A stretch of DNA of 64,000 bases from Rhodeus uyekii (GCA_037043235.1 JAWRVZ010000110.1:1895501-1959500); one strand, 5' to 3'; counted from the first letter of the stretch, positions 13,594 to 27,006 are shown. A program made the numbers and translations. Notes: generated by a model not told the origin, from the letters alone.

Positions 13594-15879
13594 CTGCACA
13601 TCAAAGAGAGAAAGAGGTGAAGATGGGGAGAGAGAAAGAGTGACTTGGGAGCATCTGGAAGTGGCATTAGAGCCAAGGATGAGGACTTTTTCTCTCCACA
13701 GGATTAAAGCACATCTGTGCCTGTGTTTGCTCTGACCGCCATTTACTTGACATCTTGGATCTAATGAGGGAGATTTTCATGGGCGGAACATGCTTATATT
13801 TACATCACTGTCGGAGGCTATTACTGTACCACATTCCACATGCTCGACCACGAGAAATAGTCAACAGACAGAGGAGTTGCAGTAGAAGAGTTCAAAATGG
13901 ATTGATTTCAGACTTCTAGACAGCTGGCACGTCATACCAGATGAAACACAAGTGTGCAGTTAGCGGCATTTAAAGGTGCCCCTGGTGAGGAGTCACCAAA
14001 GTTCAGAGCATTAGTGCTAATTTCTCTCCTTCTTTGAGATGCACAAAAGGAGCACAGGAGATGAGGAGCAGCTTGGATCAACAGAGAGATTCTGCATCAC
14101 AGCTTTCTCCTCAAGTGCTTAATGAAAAGCCAGTCAAGCCACTGTGGAAAGACAGTAATCCCCCTGTCTTCCAGCTCATGGCATTGTCAAGTGTCCTACT
14201 GGGAGGGGACATTTACTTTTTTCTAACACAGAGGACAAAGGGAGCCGGAGGGAATTTCTTTTCTTCTCTTTTTTTGGTTTGGATGCCGCTGCACTTTTCC
14301 AGGGATCAGTAGAGGGGGCTAGATGGCTTTGGGAGAACCTTTGATATGTAGTCTGTGGCTTCGACAACAAAAAAGTCCAGGCAAACAGGAAACTAATGGT
14401 AGGTCGGGGATAAAATAAAAGGACAGCAAGTTAAGGCAAAGTTTGGTGGCTTCAACTCACATATTTCAGGTTTCACATGTACACACACATAAATGATTGA
14501 AGCATTATGCTGCCACACTGCCACCCTAACACTAGCTGATGCCATCCACATGTGTGTGTGTATCCTATGTTCGTAGGTTTACTTAAGGGCGTCTTTAAGC
14601 CACAATGCATTCATGCTATGTACTAGCCTCCCCTCTGTGAACTTTGATTACAGAGTCTGAGCTAATAACATGCTTTACTCTGCCTGCTATAAAGCTCTTA
14701 ATAAATGGCACTGCATGCACTGCCGTGTTTCTACGTGTGTAGCCGTGTTATTCTTAGCCACGGGGGCAAGGGCCATAAGTGCATATGGCTGCATTAAAGC
14801 AAAATATTTTCTCATTTGCCAAATGAAAGGGAAGATGAAAAAGGCTTTGAAAGTTCATTTGATACAGCCCATTAAATGCACAGTAATAAAGACCAGATTG
14901 AGTTTAATCATCAAGCATTTTTTTCATGGTAAGAAAGGAAGCTAGTGTTTCTGCGAGAGGCCAAAAAGCAGCCGAATCAATGCGCTCTCATTGAATTTAG
15001 AGGTGTTATGCCTTATAGGACACAGTAGTTCCTGAAGCAGAAACACAAAGCATGATGGGAAATCATATATCTTTCATTCACTAAATGTCTCATCTGATTT
15101 TCCACTGTCGCACAGAGCTTTCCTCTGGACGTGAAAACGTGCCGTTCTCCTCCAGCCAAATACATTTTTTTCCAGCCCTGTACGACAGCCAAGTGGAAGC
15201 AATATGCCTTCCCGTTCAGTGTCACGGCCGCTAAGCGTTACGAGTGCCGGCTGAGGGGGGCTGAGGGATGTCTGTTTGCCATTTATGTGTGACGCTCTTG
15301 GTAAAAAAAAGACCTTGGAGGCCATTACTGCCGAGGTCCAAAAGCCCCATATTAAATGCTAACTTGGTTGGGTCTGATTACCCCTGTTTAGAGTTGTTCT
15401 CAAAGCAGACTGTAATTCAAATCAGGGTCCATCTACTTTGATGAGTGGGGTTCCACAGAGGGGACACACGCCCCTGTTGGATCGAGGAGAAACATGGGCA
15501 GAGGAGTGTGGCCTGTTACATATGCTGCCGACAATAAGGAAACAATTTTTCTCCTTTATGTCTTGGAGCAAACTAGTAAGACAGCATATGTGTTGGCCCT
15601 GAGTGCTCGCATTACAGGGGATGTCTCCCCCCACAACATGCCACAGAAAGGTAAGAATGGAAAAGCCGGGCTATAGAAGAAGGGATCAGATACACATCTG
15701 GACACAAGGTAGGGTGGAAGAGAAAAAAACAGACAGAACTGAGCCAAGTTTTGTGAACCTCTCAATCAACAACAGCACTCATTTCATACAGCACAGGAAA
15801 AAGTGACTGAAATATTAAATATCAATGATTATTTTGCATTTCTTTTGATAACTACAAGTAGCTTTAGACGATCAGTTCA

Positions 15880-16316
15880 GTCAACAATGAACATTTCTTT
15901 TTTGGAAGACAAAAAGATAAATTTTAAATAAAGAGCTGGCCACTGTTTTTCCATACAATTACAATGAATGGAGTTCAAAAGCACAATAACAGTATCATGA
16001 ATACATTTTACGTTAGATTCTTCTGAAGCCAAACAAAACCTCTTTGATGAACAGGCCAAATTTAAGTCGTTATTCCTCATCACCAACGAGCCTTTAACTG
16101 CGTGAGTGAATCATTCATTTGATTCATTAAAAACAAAACATTGACTCATTCACAAATTAAACACTCCTAATTCTCATTCACTTTCATTGTACCGAAAAGA
16201 GTATTCTCTTTAAATAATTCTTGTGTTTCACAAATAAGGAAAATGGCATGGGTTTTGTAAAACAAGGGGGCGAGAATAATAGCAGAATTTTTGACTGAAC
16301 TATTCCTTTAAGACTA
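15880..16316. repeat. Degenerate cyprinid interspersed repeat
   Basis: It contains 'tacaattacaatgaatgg' and ends 'tgaactattcctttaag'. Both resemble parts of an abundant cyprinid repeat whose consensus ends '..gaactatccctttaa'. A second fragment lies at 20075-20165. Boundaries are approximate. Confidence 0.4.
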
Positions 16317-16892
16317 TAAAATTTGTTTTTTGCAAGACAAACTAAAAGCATGCTTTATATTAATCTCCCCAAAGACACAGTTCTTTATTTGGTCTGATGT
16401 GGGTCCAGCTTTCATTTTTACAGACAGGCAGCAAAGAGGATCGAGTCATTTTACACAGATTATGTAGGGGTTAGTGTGTGCGGGTTTGCACTATAAAAAG
16501 GAACAAAAATAGGGTGTGCAGTAATACAATGCTGACCGATATCTCCTCAATATGTGGGGTTACGCTTCCAAGCGGCACACTAAGATACAAAATTGTTTTC
16601 CTCTGAGTACTTCATGTTGGGTGAAGTATGAGGGAAGAGAACAGACTGTTCTTTTTGTTGTTGGTTTTTTAGTGCCATCACTGTTCTCAAAGGCTCCTTC
16701 TTTTGTGATCAACTGAATGTTTCACAGAGCATGTTAGACTCATCGTAGATCCATACTGCCATACACGTAAATAAATGACCATTCAGTTTCCATCTGAAAA
16801 CAACGTTTTATTTACAATAGTGAATAATCCCTTTGGTAAGAAGGATTGTTACAGGTTTGGGGATCTGCATCACCCATGTTGCAGCTTGCAAG

Positions 16893-17760
16893 CAGTGCTG
16901 GGTAGTAACTGATTACATGTAATCTGGAGTTCATGTAATCAGATTCCAAAAATTAAGTACTTGTAATACTTGTAATCAGACTACAGTTACTTTTTATTGA
17001 TTACATGTAATTCTCACACTGGCAGTAAATTAATCATAATCCATTGATTCTCCGGAGTACCTTTTTATCTTTTTAATTTTCCTTTCTATAAAAGCCTGAT
17101 ATATGTTCAGAAGGTCTTTAGGGTTTGTGGAATTGAACACACTAATAATTTGCCTATCACTGAAACCCGAGACCCACAGCATATAGAAATCATTTGCTTT
17201 CTCAACATTGCAACATTCCATACCTAATCAACTCCTGAGAAGTGCATTCATTATAATTTGAATGATCAATTATTAAATTAAAACAATTATTAAAGCGTCT
17301 GCTAAATTATTAAATGTAGATGTGCATGCAATAGAGGGATTCCCCACCTTTTTTTAACCCATTCAACCTAATATATTTTCTTGAAGTACCCACTGAGATT
17401 TTAAGTTAATGAGTTAGGTCAGTAATAAAATTAAGTCCAATAATAGAATTAAGTTCTCTGTTTCTCTGATGTCTGTTAATGGGCACATTAATATAATTTT
17501 TTTTATGATTTAATTACTTAATAGTTTTTCATTAAACTCACAAACCCCTGCAGTTCTATTTCAAACCCCAGTCTGGGAAATCCTGACCTAAGGAGTTAAT
17601 GGTACAAGATGGTACAATATTATCCTATTCAAATCAATGTGATAAATGAGTTCAAATGTAATCTTAAAGTCACCAAAAGTAGTCAGATTATATTACCTCA
17701 AATGTGTAATGTAATGGATTACGTTTCTAACTAGAATCTTTGTAATGTCATTTGTAAGTA
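16893..17760. repeat. Degenerate non-autonomous DNA-element repeat
   Basis: It opens with CAGTGCTGGGTAGTAACTGA and runs of 'gattacatgtaatc', and closes with matching inverted motifs ('taatggattacg', 'gtagtcagattatattacc'). This pattern is common in fish genomes. It abuts the next element at 17761. Family not assigned. Confidence 0.5.
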
Positions 17761-18418
17761 TCGTATTTTGCCGCATATAACCAGGGTTATACCAGATTTT
17801 ACAAACCCCGTTGGGGGGGGGGGGGGGGGTTGCGGGTTATATAAGGGTGCGGGCTATATCACAAATTTTTTTACACGTAATAATATTTCAATATATTTGT
17901 TACGTCCCTAAGGACATACGTTTTTTGCTGTATTTTCTTTCTGTTTTTCTTTCTTGCAAGGGTTGTTGTCTCTGGCCCTTGTACTATGACTCTGACAGCT
18001 GGCACTGATAGGCTGTCTGACCTGTCAATCATGCAAGAAGACGTGATTGGCTGTGCCGCCATGAGGGCGTGCTCTTCTCATCTCATCTGATGATCAACAC
18101 CTGTAGAAAACGCTTCGTAAGGGACGGTCTGCTGCACAGCGGGAGAGACTGCTTTTTCTTTTTGTTCGGATTCTGACTTGTTTGTTTTCTTACTGTTTGA
18201 ATTTTGCGGACAAGCACTGTGTACCGAGCCTGAACAGTTATGGATAATTGACGTCATACGAGCAACACATCAAAATGTGAACACAAAAAAGTTAATCAAT
18301 CTATGGGTGCGGGTTATATAAAGGTGCCGGTTGTGCCAACTATTTCTTACACAAAACCTGCGGGCTATATGCGGGTGCGGATTATCTGCGTCTGCGGGTT
18401 ATATGCAGGAAAATACGG
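17761..18418. mobile_element. TA-flanked TIR element (mariner/pogo-like MITE)
   Basis: The left end TCGTATTTTGCCGCATATAA and the inverted right end CCGTATTTTCCTGCATATAA are terminal inverted repeats. Each end is bordered by TA (17759-17760 and 18419-18420), the target duplication of Tc1/mariner-type insertions. The 658-bp interior repeats 'gcgggttatat' motifs near both ends and has a G17 run at 17813. No transposase frame is present, so it is non-autonomous. Confidence 0.72.
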
Positions 18419-18495
18419 TAATCTACCCAGGTCTGCTTGCAAGCAAGAAATCTCACCTTAATCACCTTAAATTAAGGAGTGAAACTAAGCCTTAC

Positions 18496-18757
18496 CTGTG
18501 TCTCTGGAATGATGGGGCCATTCTCAGGCGAGGATCTAAAGAAAGTGGAGAGAGGTGTGGCCACGATGAGAGGGCTGGGTCGAATGAAGCCACTCAGATC
18601 ACAGCTAGGGATGTCGTTCTCCTCTTTCTTCATCACCAGTGTGTCCATTACGTAGAAGACATTCCAAGGGATCCATACTGTACGGAATTGCGTCAGAAAT
18701 GGTGCTCGTTCAAAGCTCAGTGTCAGTGATGCTCCGCCATTAGCCAGAATGTCAAAC
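18496..18757 (-). CDS. tenm3: tenm3 exon: TTR-like domain end / FN-plug start
   Basis: This 262-nt exon (phase 2 in, phase 0 out) encodes [20 protein letters not shown], then [29 protein letters not shown] and ends at GPIIPETQ. All are conserved teneurin stretches. The end of the TTR-like sandwich leads into the FN-plug that seals the bottom of the YD shell. Acceptor tttgcag|, donor CAG|gtaagg. Confidence 0.93.
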
Positions 18758-20775
18758 CTGCAAAGATGAAACAGGAGTGTATTTATACATTTCAATACTT
18801 ATTTCATACAGTTTACTGAAACTGATGCACACATCAGTATCAGTATGTCATACTCTCCTCATTAAGTATGCGTAATATGTAGGTAATGTACTGTGGAGGT
18901 GATAGAGTGAGTAACTGAGATGAATTAGACATGAGAACTAGACCTGGTTTAATTGTCTCTTACTTTAACCTTCTTGATCCCAGTGCGTGTCTCCTCTGAG
19001 CCAAGAGTTTCTGAGAAGGCCCTTTCCTTTCTGACATAGGACCTTGCCATGGTGAAAAATGCATGATAATGTGGCTGAGCCTTTTCATCGCATTTATATA
19101 AAAGCCAAAACTCTCCCTTGTCTCTCTCTCTCTCTCTGTGTTGCCATGAGAGCGTTATTAGAAAGGAAGTGAGTCAGGAATTGAGCGTACTGTCCTATAT
19201 TCCAATATTTTGCAATGACTGCAGGGAGAAAAGCAAGATAGGGCAGAAAATATGCACATAGAAGCGTAAAGATTCTCTCATGCATGCAAACGCGAACACA
19301 CACGCGGGGCATCTAAGCGACTCTGAATGAGAGGCTGCTGGTGATTGGTCTATAACAGCTGTGTGGCTGGTACTCTGATTCCCCGTTGAAGTAAGTAGAT
19401 GTGGAAGAGGTGTGGGCTTGATTATCCACTGCCATTTTTACGGCCAGCCCTGCTGTGGTGTTCAAGAGCTGCAACAGCTGGCTGAGTGGCCTAATCTCAC
19501 ACTCCCTCTATCTATAGTCTCCCCCGTGTACTCTTTCTCTTTCAGTCTGGGTTTGCTCTCTCCAGTCCAACCTCTTCTCTCATCACATTTTCTATTAAAC
19601 ATATCTCTCTGGCAGTCTCTCTCGCCTCTCTCCGTCTATCTCTGTAATGCACTATCACAGTCAAACCCCTCTCCTCATTGCTGCTATGTGTGCTCTATTT
19701 CTCACTTAAAAGAACACAACTATAAGAAGAGACAAAATCATGCCATTATTATGTCATTATCAAGTATCTTTGGATGTTTGTTCAATTGAAGATAAAGAAG
19801 AATGTCAAATATAAAGATACGTTAAATAAGCTAAATTAAGTTAAATAAAATTCAAATTACACTGAAAATATAAAAATAAATAAAAACTAATTCAACATAA
19901 CACTGGTTCCAACGTGACAAAATAGTACCAAAAAATAATATTTGTGTGCTACATTTCAAATCTTCTGAACCTTTGTGTGATAAACAGATTTAAATTTGAC
20001 TTTGCTTGAAAAATTGTCCACAGTAGCCCTCAAATCAAATAGGTGTGTTTGCATGTCAATCCCAGCTTTTGTGCACCACAGAAGACAGTAAGTCATACCG
20101 GTTAGGAACAACATGCAGGGAAATCAATAAAGAATTTTCAATTTTCATTCAACTATTTCTTTAAAGTCTTGAGTCCAAGACCGATCTATTAATCACACTG
20201 AATTTCAATTTTAATTTCCTCTCTGCTTGATTGCTGCCTTTTTTGCCATTCAGTACTGACACAGTTTCTTCTCCTTGAACAAAGATGTCTGCATAAAGAG
20301 CTTGCTGGTTACAGTCCTGAGGCCTTCATGATTGTGGTGCTGCAGCTTAATAATACTGGGATTGGTTTAACAGTATGGGAGAGTGCGGCCCATTGGCTGA
20401 TTGATTTCACCCTTGTAAATCCAATGCATTTTAAACAGGCTGTTTGCTAAAGCACTGCTTCCTAAAGCAATGCCTGACATTTTCATGAGATGATCTTAGT
20501 AGACAAGACAGCACGCGATAAAACACATGCACACACACACACCAACTGTTATGGAGCCACAAGAGGGCGTGTATTCAATCAAAAAAAGTGTATTCAATGA
20601 AAAAGTTCACACGCATTTATGTATGTTTTATGCATAAATGCTAAATATAACGAAGCAGATGGCTTTGGTGACAGCCCTACTCTGTGGTGTATTATGACAT
20701 TCAGTTATTCAAGGACAGAAACAGTATGGAAGTGTGTATAGGATATACGTTTGCTTGTGTTTTGAATAAACTTAC
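18758..20775. other. 2.0-kb tenm3 intron
   Basis: It contains a CT-rich patch around 19500-19660 and a fragment of the interspersed repeat at 20075-20165. Nothing else is recognised. Confidence 0.7.
20075..20165 (+). repeat. Cyprinid interspersed repeat fragment
   Basis: The line 'ccacagaagacagtaagtca' with the tail 'caactatttctttaa' matches the common cyprinid repeat also seen at 15880-16316. Confidence 0.45.
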
Positions 20776-20895
20776 ATGCCATCCTGCCGCGTGATGGTGA
20801 AGCCGTGGTCTAGGTAGTGCACAAAGGACACGTTGACTCCAATCAGGGGTGTACCATCTGCAGTGAGCACCTGCCCTCTGATAATGGACACCAGG
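20776..20895 (-). CDS. tenm3: tenm3 exon: transthyretin-like domain, part 1
   Basis: This 120-nt exon (phase 2-2) encodes [20 protein letters not shown] through FTITRQDG plus AT. This is the start of the transthyretin-like / carboxypeptidase-regulatory-like beta-sandwich of teneurins ('[19 protein letters not shown]'). The correct frame has no upstream ATG in the same open stretch, so simple ATG-based ORF searches miss it. Acceptor ttttgcag|, donor AT|gtaagt. A split Ser codon joins it to the Cys-rich exon and a split Met codon to the next exon. Confidence 0.9.
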
Positions 20896-23800
20896 CTGCA
20901 AAACAAATATACACGGTTGGTAAAAAACCCACACACACACTATTAATATGATTTACAGCATGACTGAACATGGATTCACTAAGCTTTCACTGCAATGTTA
21001 AAATGCCTAATCCACTGTAAATAACTAGAAAGCACACAAAGTCTGTCTCTCTCACACACACTCGCTCTACGCTTATTTATGTGACTCTTGTGCCCTTGTC
21101 TCTGTAGATGGCCATAATTCAGTCCCCTAAAGGCTGCAGTGGGATACTTATGTCCTTAAATCCCAAGGCAGCTTTTCCTTCGAGGAGCTTCATAAGGATT
21201 GATGTGTGCAAAGCTTTCCGACCAGTGGAATAATTACCCAAAATAGTTATTGAATTCTGCATGATCAATTAGTTTTTAGTTTTTAAATAAACGACTTTCA
21301 ATTGACAAAAAGCTGTCATTTTAAAGCAACAGGTGTAACAGGATTGAACGGAGAAATGGGGTAACAAGACACCTTTTTAAATATTTTTACTTAAAAAGAT
21401 GAACTGAATGGCCAAAGCGCACATGTACAGAGAGAAATAATTAAAAATATCATATGTTTTTCATTTAATCAAATGATCTGAATAACCTGGGTTGTTTTGG
21501 AGCAGGAGAGAGAAGAATGAGCAGGAGAGATCTGCTCTAGCTGTTAATCAATGGCAGGAAAGCAGAGAGTCGCTTCACCGCAGTGCCGAGGACACCTCGC
21601 TCTACTTATTGGATGATTTTCCAGGTCATTACTGCTTTTCTAGGGGCCTAATCAGCAGAGCAGCAGTGAATCAAAGTGCCGCGTCACCCCTCACTTGACG
21701 CTAGGATAAAGGAAATGCGGAAATGACCCCAGGGTCACATGCACTGGTAAACATTCCATAAATAATCTGCCATGATGTGACCATAACTCAGAAATCCCAT
21801 TTGCTTTGTGTGAGATAATAAAACAAAAGTATCCAGTATTAGCTGCCACATACTGAGTGTCCTAAAAGCATGCTGTAATTCACACTTAGTGCTATATTTC
21901 TCTCTCTTTCCCTCTAAACACCAGACATCACAACTATTAGCTCTGCATCTCACATGCTCTGATGGCACCCTAATGACAAAACCAAGGTTAATATTGTATA
22001 GTAAAACTATTATTAAGATAAAAGCCAGAAAGTTATTATTAATATTTCTGTTAAAGATATAGTTTAGTGTTGAAACAACAAAAATACAGAGGAAATGACA
22101 GACGACTATACGAACAGTCTAAAAAAACATTTTAAATGAAATATAAAAATGTTAACTTACTATATAACTTACTACATATAGTTTGGAAGTAATACAAACC
22201 ATAATATTCCCGGAAAACTTGAGAGTAATACCATAACGATCAATGGATTTTACCAAAAAATGTAAGACCATATACAACCTCTAATAGCTTTCCCTTTCTG
22301 CCCTTCCCTCTCACTAAGAATAACCTTCAGGATGTTGCCATCACAAGGATTATGGCTGCATCCAGGTGGACATCTACCAAGTTGCTCAAGGTTATTCACT
22401 TCATTCTTAAAGGGATCAAACAAATTCTCTGCTTCTCTGGACCGCTGACCCTCTCAATGCTCCAGTTGTTTTCCATCCAAACCTCACTGCTTAAAACACC
22501 TTCCATTTAGCCAACATGCACCACGCAGAAGCTTAATCTGCTTAAAAGACCCCTTAGTGCTGGGAAGCATGTAGCAAAATGAAAACAAGACATTTTCATG
22601 TACACAGGCAGGGGTTTGCTGAGCCAGGCATTCAAGTGAACGGACGGCTGAAGATGATATAGAAGAAACATCTGGAGATAGGCTGCTGGGATATACAGCG
22701 TGTGTGACAGATAGTTAATTCCAGAAAATTGAGGACCTGGCAGTTTTGCTCCAGTGGCATGTTGTTTTACAATGTTTATGCTGTGAATCAATAGATAGTT
22801 AGCCTGAGGAAACACACAAACAACACATTTTTATAGTGGGATTTTCTTTGTCCCAAAACACAGAGTGAGAAGATGTATATATTAACTGTCAAATGTTTTC
22901 AATTTACATTTTTATTTTTTTTATGTTTTTGAAAGAAGTTTCTTATGCTTACTAAAGCTGCATTCATTTAATAAAAAACATAGTAAAAACAGAAATATTG
23001 CAAAATATTATTACAAATGAAGCTGTTTTTATATTGCCTGCCTTGGTGAGCATAAGAAACTTCTTTCAAAATCTAAAAAGAAAAAAAAACCCCATCTTTT
23101 TCAAACTTTTGACATGTGCTAAATATATATTGCTTTATTCACAATAGCAGCTTTTCTTAAGTCAGCCAAAATGTATATCTGCGCTGTACATTTTATCACA
23201 ATTTGTCCTTTTAAAACAGAAAGCAGCCAAGGATAAAAAAAAGTAGAAGTACAAATCATACTAAACTTCAGAATGTATACAAAAACCAGAGACTGTAATG
23301 TTTACTTAAACATTTATACTATTTAGCGAGCGATTATTCTATTTTATCATGAACTGGGAGGACGAGGGAGTCTGGTACACATGGTTTGTGTTACATTCGA
23401 CGGCTGCCAAGCAAACTCTCCAGCCAAAATGACCGATATTCAGTGCAGATGTGCCCCGCGTGGGTTTGTGCATTTATTTTTAAATCACATTAGTCTACAC
23501 CTCCCCTTATCAGATCAGTCTTTATCTTGCCACAGAGGTACTTAAAGGTTTAATGTCCTCACATATGGGGCACCGGCACTGGGCCTATTAAACTCTTTGT
23601 TGTCGCTAATCGTGTTATCTGTCATGGCCGAATCACAGTTGCCAAGCAATTTTTGAGAGTAATCAAGCTAACTTTAATGTGATTTCCATCTTAACAGAAC
23701 ATGTGCATTGAGTTATGCATAGGAGGCAGGGAACGAGATAAACAAACTGATCGTTATTGCATTATTATCACGTATCAGTCAAATTGAAACGTGACTGCAG

Positions 23801-25081
23801 GCATTCGGAGATCAGTCAGTCAGTTTACTTCAGGTTTTTATTCCTGGTTTCCGTGGATATTAGCTTGCTCACCGAATCTTGCTCAGACACGAGAAGGAAA
23901 TTACTTTAAAAGTGCAAAAAAGAAGATTTGCAAGAAGGGACTTGAATTAGCAACAGGCGCTTAATTGACAGAGCAAAATGAATGAACAAGGTAAAACAGA
24001 GCCATGAAGGCAGCTGACCATGACAACTAATGAATGATTATATCCATTCAAGCAAAAATAGAGAAGATGCTTCGGACAAACCCACGCTCGGGATGTGACA
24101 ACTTAATTAATAGCAATGCTTATTCAAGCAGGCTATTATCAGATCTAACAGCTCTTTCCAATAACTGTTATGGTGTTCTCACACACAGAATGCAAATTGA
24201 GGCGCATAATTTGTAAATTACACTTTAATGCAACTTCAGAAAATCTTTCTCTCTGTAACCCAGGTCACACGGTTCTTATGAGGTTTTGTCAGCACATCCG
24301 TTTCCATGGCAACTGTACAAAGTCTTTAAGAGGGCTGTTGGAAACAATTGTAGGGAGTAATGTCTTTTCTTTTTTATTAATAGTGGTTGCCGCACATGTT
24401 CGCTCACAAAGCAGAAACTGGATGATTATAACAAAACATCTGACATCAGATCAGACAATCCATTCAAGAGCATCATGAACAAGTGGTGCTCTTCAGTATT
24501 TTTTAATTGTTAGACATTAAGAACTCTTTTCGGCTAGATGAGTTGGTTCAGTAATTGAGATCTTTACTTGTTCTGCACTGATTTCCCCACAAATATTATA
24601 AATAGCGTTTTATTTTGATTATCTATATGACTTTTTAAATATATTATTTTTTATTAAAGTCCAGTATATACACATATTGATAAAAATTTAATTCAAACCT
24701 ACGACAGCTATAAAATCTAATATTTTCTGGAAAAAATGTGGCTTACGGTAATGATTATGCTTATTGTATAATAATGGTTCATTGTGGGAACCATACTGAT
24801 TGTCTGTGAAAACTGATCTAAGTGAAAATGTATCATCCAGCTGGATTGCTTTAATTCAAAGACTCACTGAACTTGGCCCAATACACAACAGTCAATACAT
24901 CACACCATTTTTTTAAATAAAAGTTGAGCTGGTATAATACATGTTCAAATGATCAATGTAAGACATACTTCCTCACTTGCCTGATAAGGATTGGGCCTTT
25001 ACGGTATCCTTATTGATGTGCCCTGATACACTCCTTACTATTTCAGGTTTAATTTGCTCAATGCAGGGAGCACAGCCATAC
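20896..25081. other. 4.2-kb tenm3 intron
   Basis: 21.49-21.97 kb and 23.3-24.5 kb are complex and repeat-free. A fold-back repeat lies at 22927-23071. No coding frame is supported. Confidence 0.7.
22927..23071. repeat. Fold-back repeat with 26-bp arms
   Basis: The left arm (22927-22952, from ttttgaaagaagtttcttat) and right arm (23046-23071, ending gaaacttctttcaaaa) are inverted copies matching at 25 of 26 positions around a 93-bp loop. The arm sequence is the start of a common cyprinid repeat, also seen at 45905-46700. Confidence 0.8.
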
Positions 25082-25298
25082 CTTCTGTTAAACGGGTTGT
25101 CTCCGTTAATGACATGCGTGCTCTCTGGGCCAATGAGGAAGCTGATTTGCTGATAGAACGACTGGGCGGCTTGCTGTGGGCTTGTGGGTTGGTTCTGGCT
25201 GATGATGTCGATGGGGTCAGGAGAGCCACGGCAGAAGGGTTGCGTCTGACACGAGCTCTGCAGACAACAGTCTGGATCCATACAGTCCACCAGGCCAT
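25082..25298 (-). CDS. tenm3: tenm3 exon: Cys-rich domain
   Basis: This 217-nt exon (phase 1 in, phase 2 out) encodes [16 protein letters not shown] and continues to GDNPFNR plus two bases. The 'D-G-L-V-D-C-x-D-P-D-C-C' motif is characteristic of the teneurin Cys-rich region, which follows EGF8 and links it to the globular superfold. The insert after PDPIDIIS is rich in Gln, Ser and Pro ([11 protein letters not shown]). Sense acceptor is TG-rich ending gtgcag|; donor AG|gtatgg. Confidence 0.92.
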
Positions 25299-27006
25299 CT
25301 GCACACACAGACACACACTTCACAGTTGCAGATAGAAAATATGAGGTGCTAAGTGTTATATAGAATATCCAATGTCCTGTCATACAGATCCTGTTACACA
25401 CTTATAGTGCGAGAGAACTGAAACATTTTTGCATCTATGCTTCATACATCATCCGCCTTTTGTTCTTTCACCTAGGGTCAGAAACATCACAGAAATGTCC
25501 TCTCTTTCTTCTTTCACACTGTCAAGACTCTCTCTTTCCTCCATCGGTAAACACCTGGTTAATGCGTTGTGTGGAAATGTGATCTGATCTCCCGCAGGTA
25601 AGTGCCATAAACCTCTGCCATCCGTCTCAGCTAGTTTATAAAAAAGCCCTGAGTACATCTGGCACACCGTCACAGGGGGGTTGTAAAAGAACACATGTGC
25701 AAACACACCCGCAAACACATCCTTTTGTTGCACTAATCAGTATGAGACCAATTCTTTTTTTATAGCACCCTGAGCTGACACTGCTCTGGTGAGATTGAGG
25801 CAGAGTGTCTGACTGTTTGTTTTGCCTTACGAGTGTCCCGGCACCCCCTGCCAAAAGCACCACGCAACTTCATGTGAGATCTGGACCTCTCGTAACTCTC
25901 ACACTGCTTTAAATCCGGTCCACGATGGCCAAAGTCAACACGCACATGCAAAGGTTCCTCCAGAGAGAGCAGAATCTGTTAACTTAGCTTGCATAGGTCA
26001 CACAAAACAGAGGTCACTTAATGTGATCTTTGGACATGTATATGCATTTAAGGAGACATGTATTTACTTTTGATGGTTGTTTATGTGAAGAACTTTATGT
26101 TCTCATCTTTTTACAGTACCTCTTTGTGATAGCTATTCAAAGGAAGCAAAATTCAAAGAAATCGGCCAAACGTGGCACGATTACTGTACAACTGAGAATA
26201 TATCATAACCTTTCTGTATATTTTTCTTTCCGCTTTGGAAAAACTTCAAAGCCTCTTGTCAGGCTTCCAGAGGACTGTAAATCCTTCAGATTTAAGATGT
26301 AACAGACCGCATTATCTTCAACTAGAAAAATAATCTCCTCAAATACTTTGGAATTGGGCTGTGTTTAAAGGTTCATGCATTCACCTCAGTGGAGAAGATT
26401 TTTAGGCATTTGTGTGGATGAAACCGCATTCTGGGCCTCAACTGTGCAATGGAACCTCACATGTACCAAAACGTTCTGCATCCAGACACACGCCCTGAAT
26501 GCAAGATCAGCGGAGAAGGATTTACGGCTACTTGCCCCTTCAGCAGTCCTTTCATTTTTGTTAAATGTAAGTAAAAAGAGATGCTCTGTCATAGTCTCCT
26601 TGACGTCTGTCAAGACAAGAAGTGGAACACTTAAAGCCAACCAGTTTTTCTTGTGTGCCATTTTCCGATGTGAGAAACAGAGCGACTCTTCTAAATCAAT
26701 AAATGCTTCCTTTTCTGTTTCTGTCCATTTCTTTAGGACGGCCACAACAAGATTGGTAAAACTTGCCTACAAACTTTACCACAATTTATCATACATTTTA
26801 CGGAGGGTGAAGAAATCACAATGTCACAATATGTCTGTTGTCTCATAAACAATTAAATATGCACATTTGACCATTTCCACCAGGGATGACCTGATTATCA
26901 TTGACAAATATGTATGTGATATTTACATACGCTTATATGCATTGATGTGTGATCCATCCCATCTAAATTTGATCACATTTATGCATCCAGTCACCGGTGA
27001 CCTCAC
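25299..27006. other. 1.7-kb tenm3 intron
   Basis: No repeat family or exon recognised. Open frames on both strands near 26.4-26.85 kb have no family resemblance and no splice context. Confidence 0.65.

Larger units (their letters stand above)
13594..18495. other. 4.9-kb tenm3 intron
   Basis: 13.6-15.8 kb looks unique and moderately complex. 15.88-16.32 kb resembles a common cyprinid interspersed repeat. 16.89-18.42 kb is occupied by two adjacent DNA-transposon-like elements (see separate entries). No coding frame is supported. Confidence 0.7.

Noticed and set aside
13354..13620. Plus-strand open frame over the 268-nt exon
   Set aside because: Shadow of the minus-strand teneurin exon. The same applies to plus-strand frames over 721-1077, 11690-11977, 18331-18729, 25054-25335, 26997-27185, 35950-36360, 39250-39462 and 41714-42052.
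20701..20940. Minus-strand open frame starting with ATG near 20940
   Set aside because: Wrong frame across the TTR-like exon. The spliced frame without ATG gives the teneurin sequence.
26386..26848. Overlapping long open frames on both strands
   Set aside because: No family resemblance, no splice-site context and low-complexity composition; considered chance.
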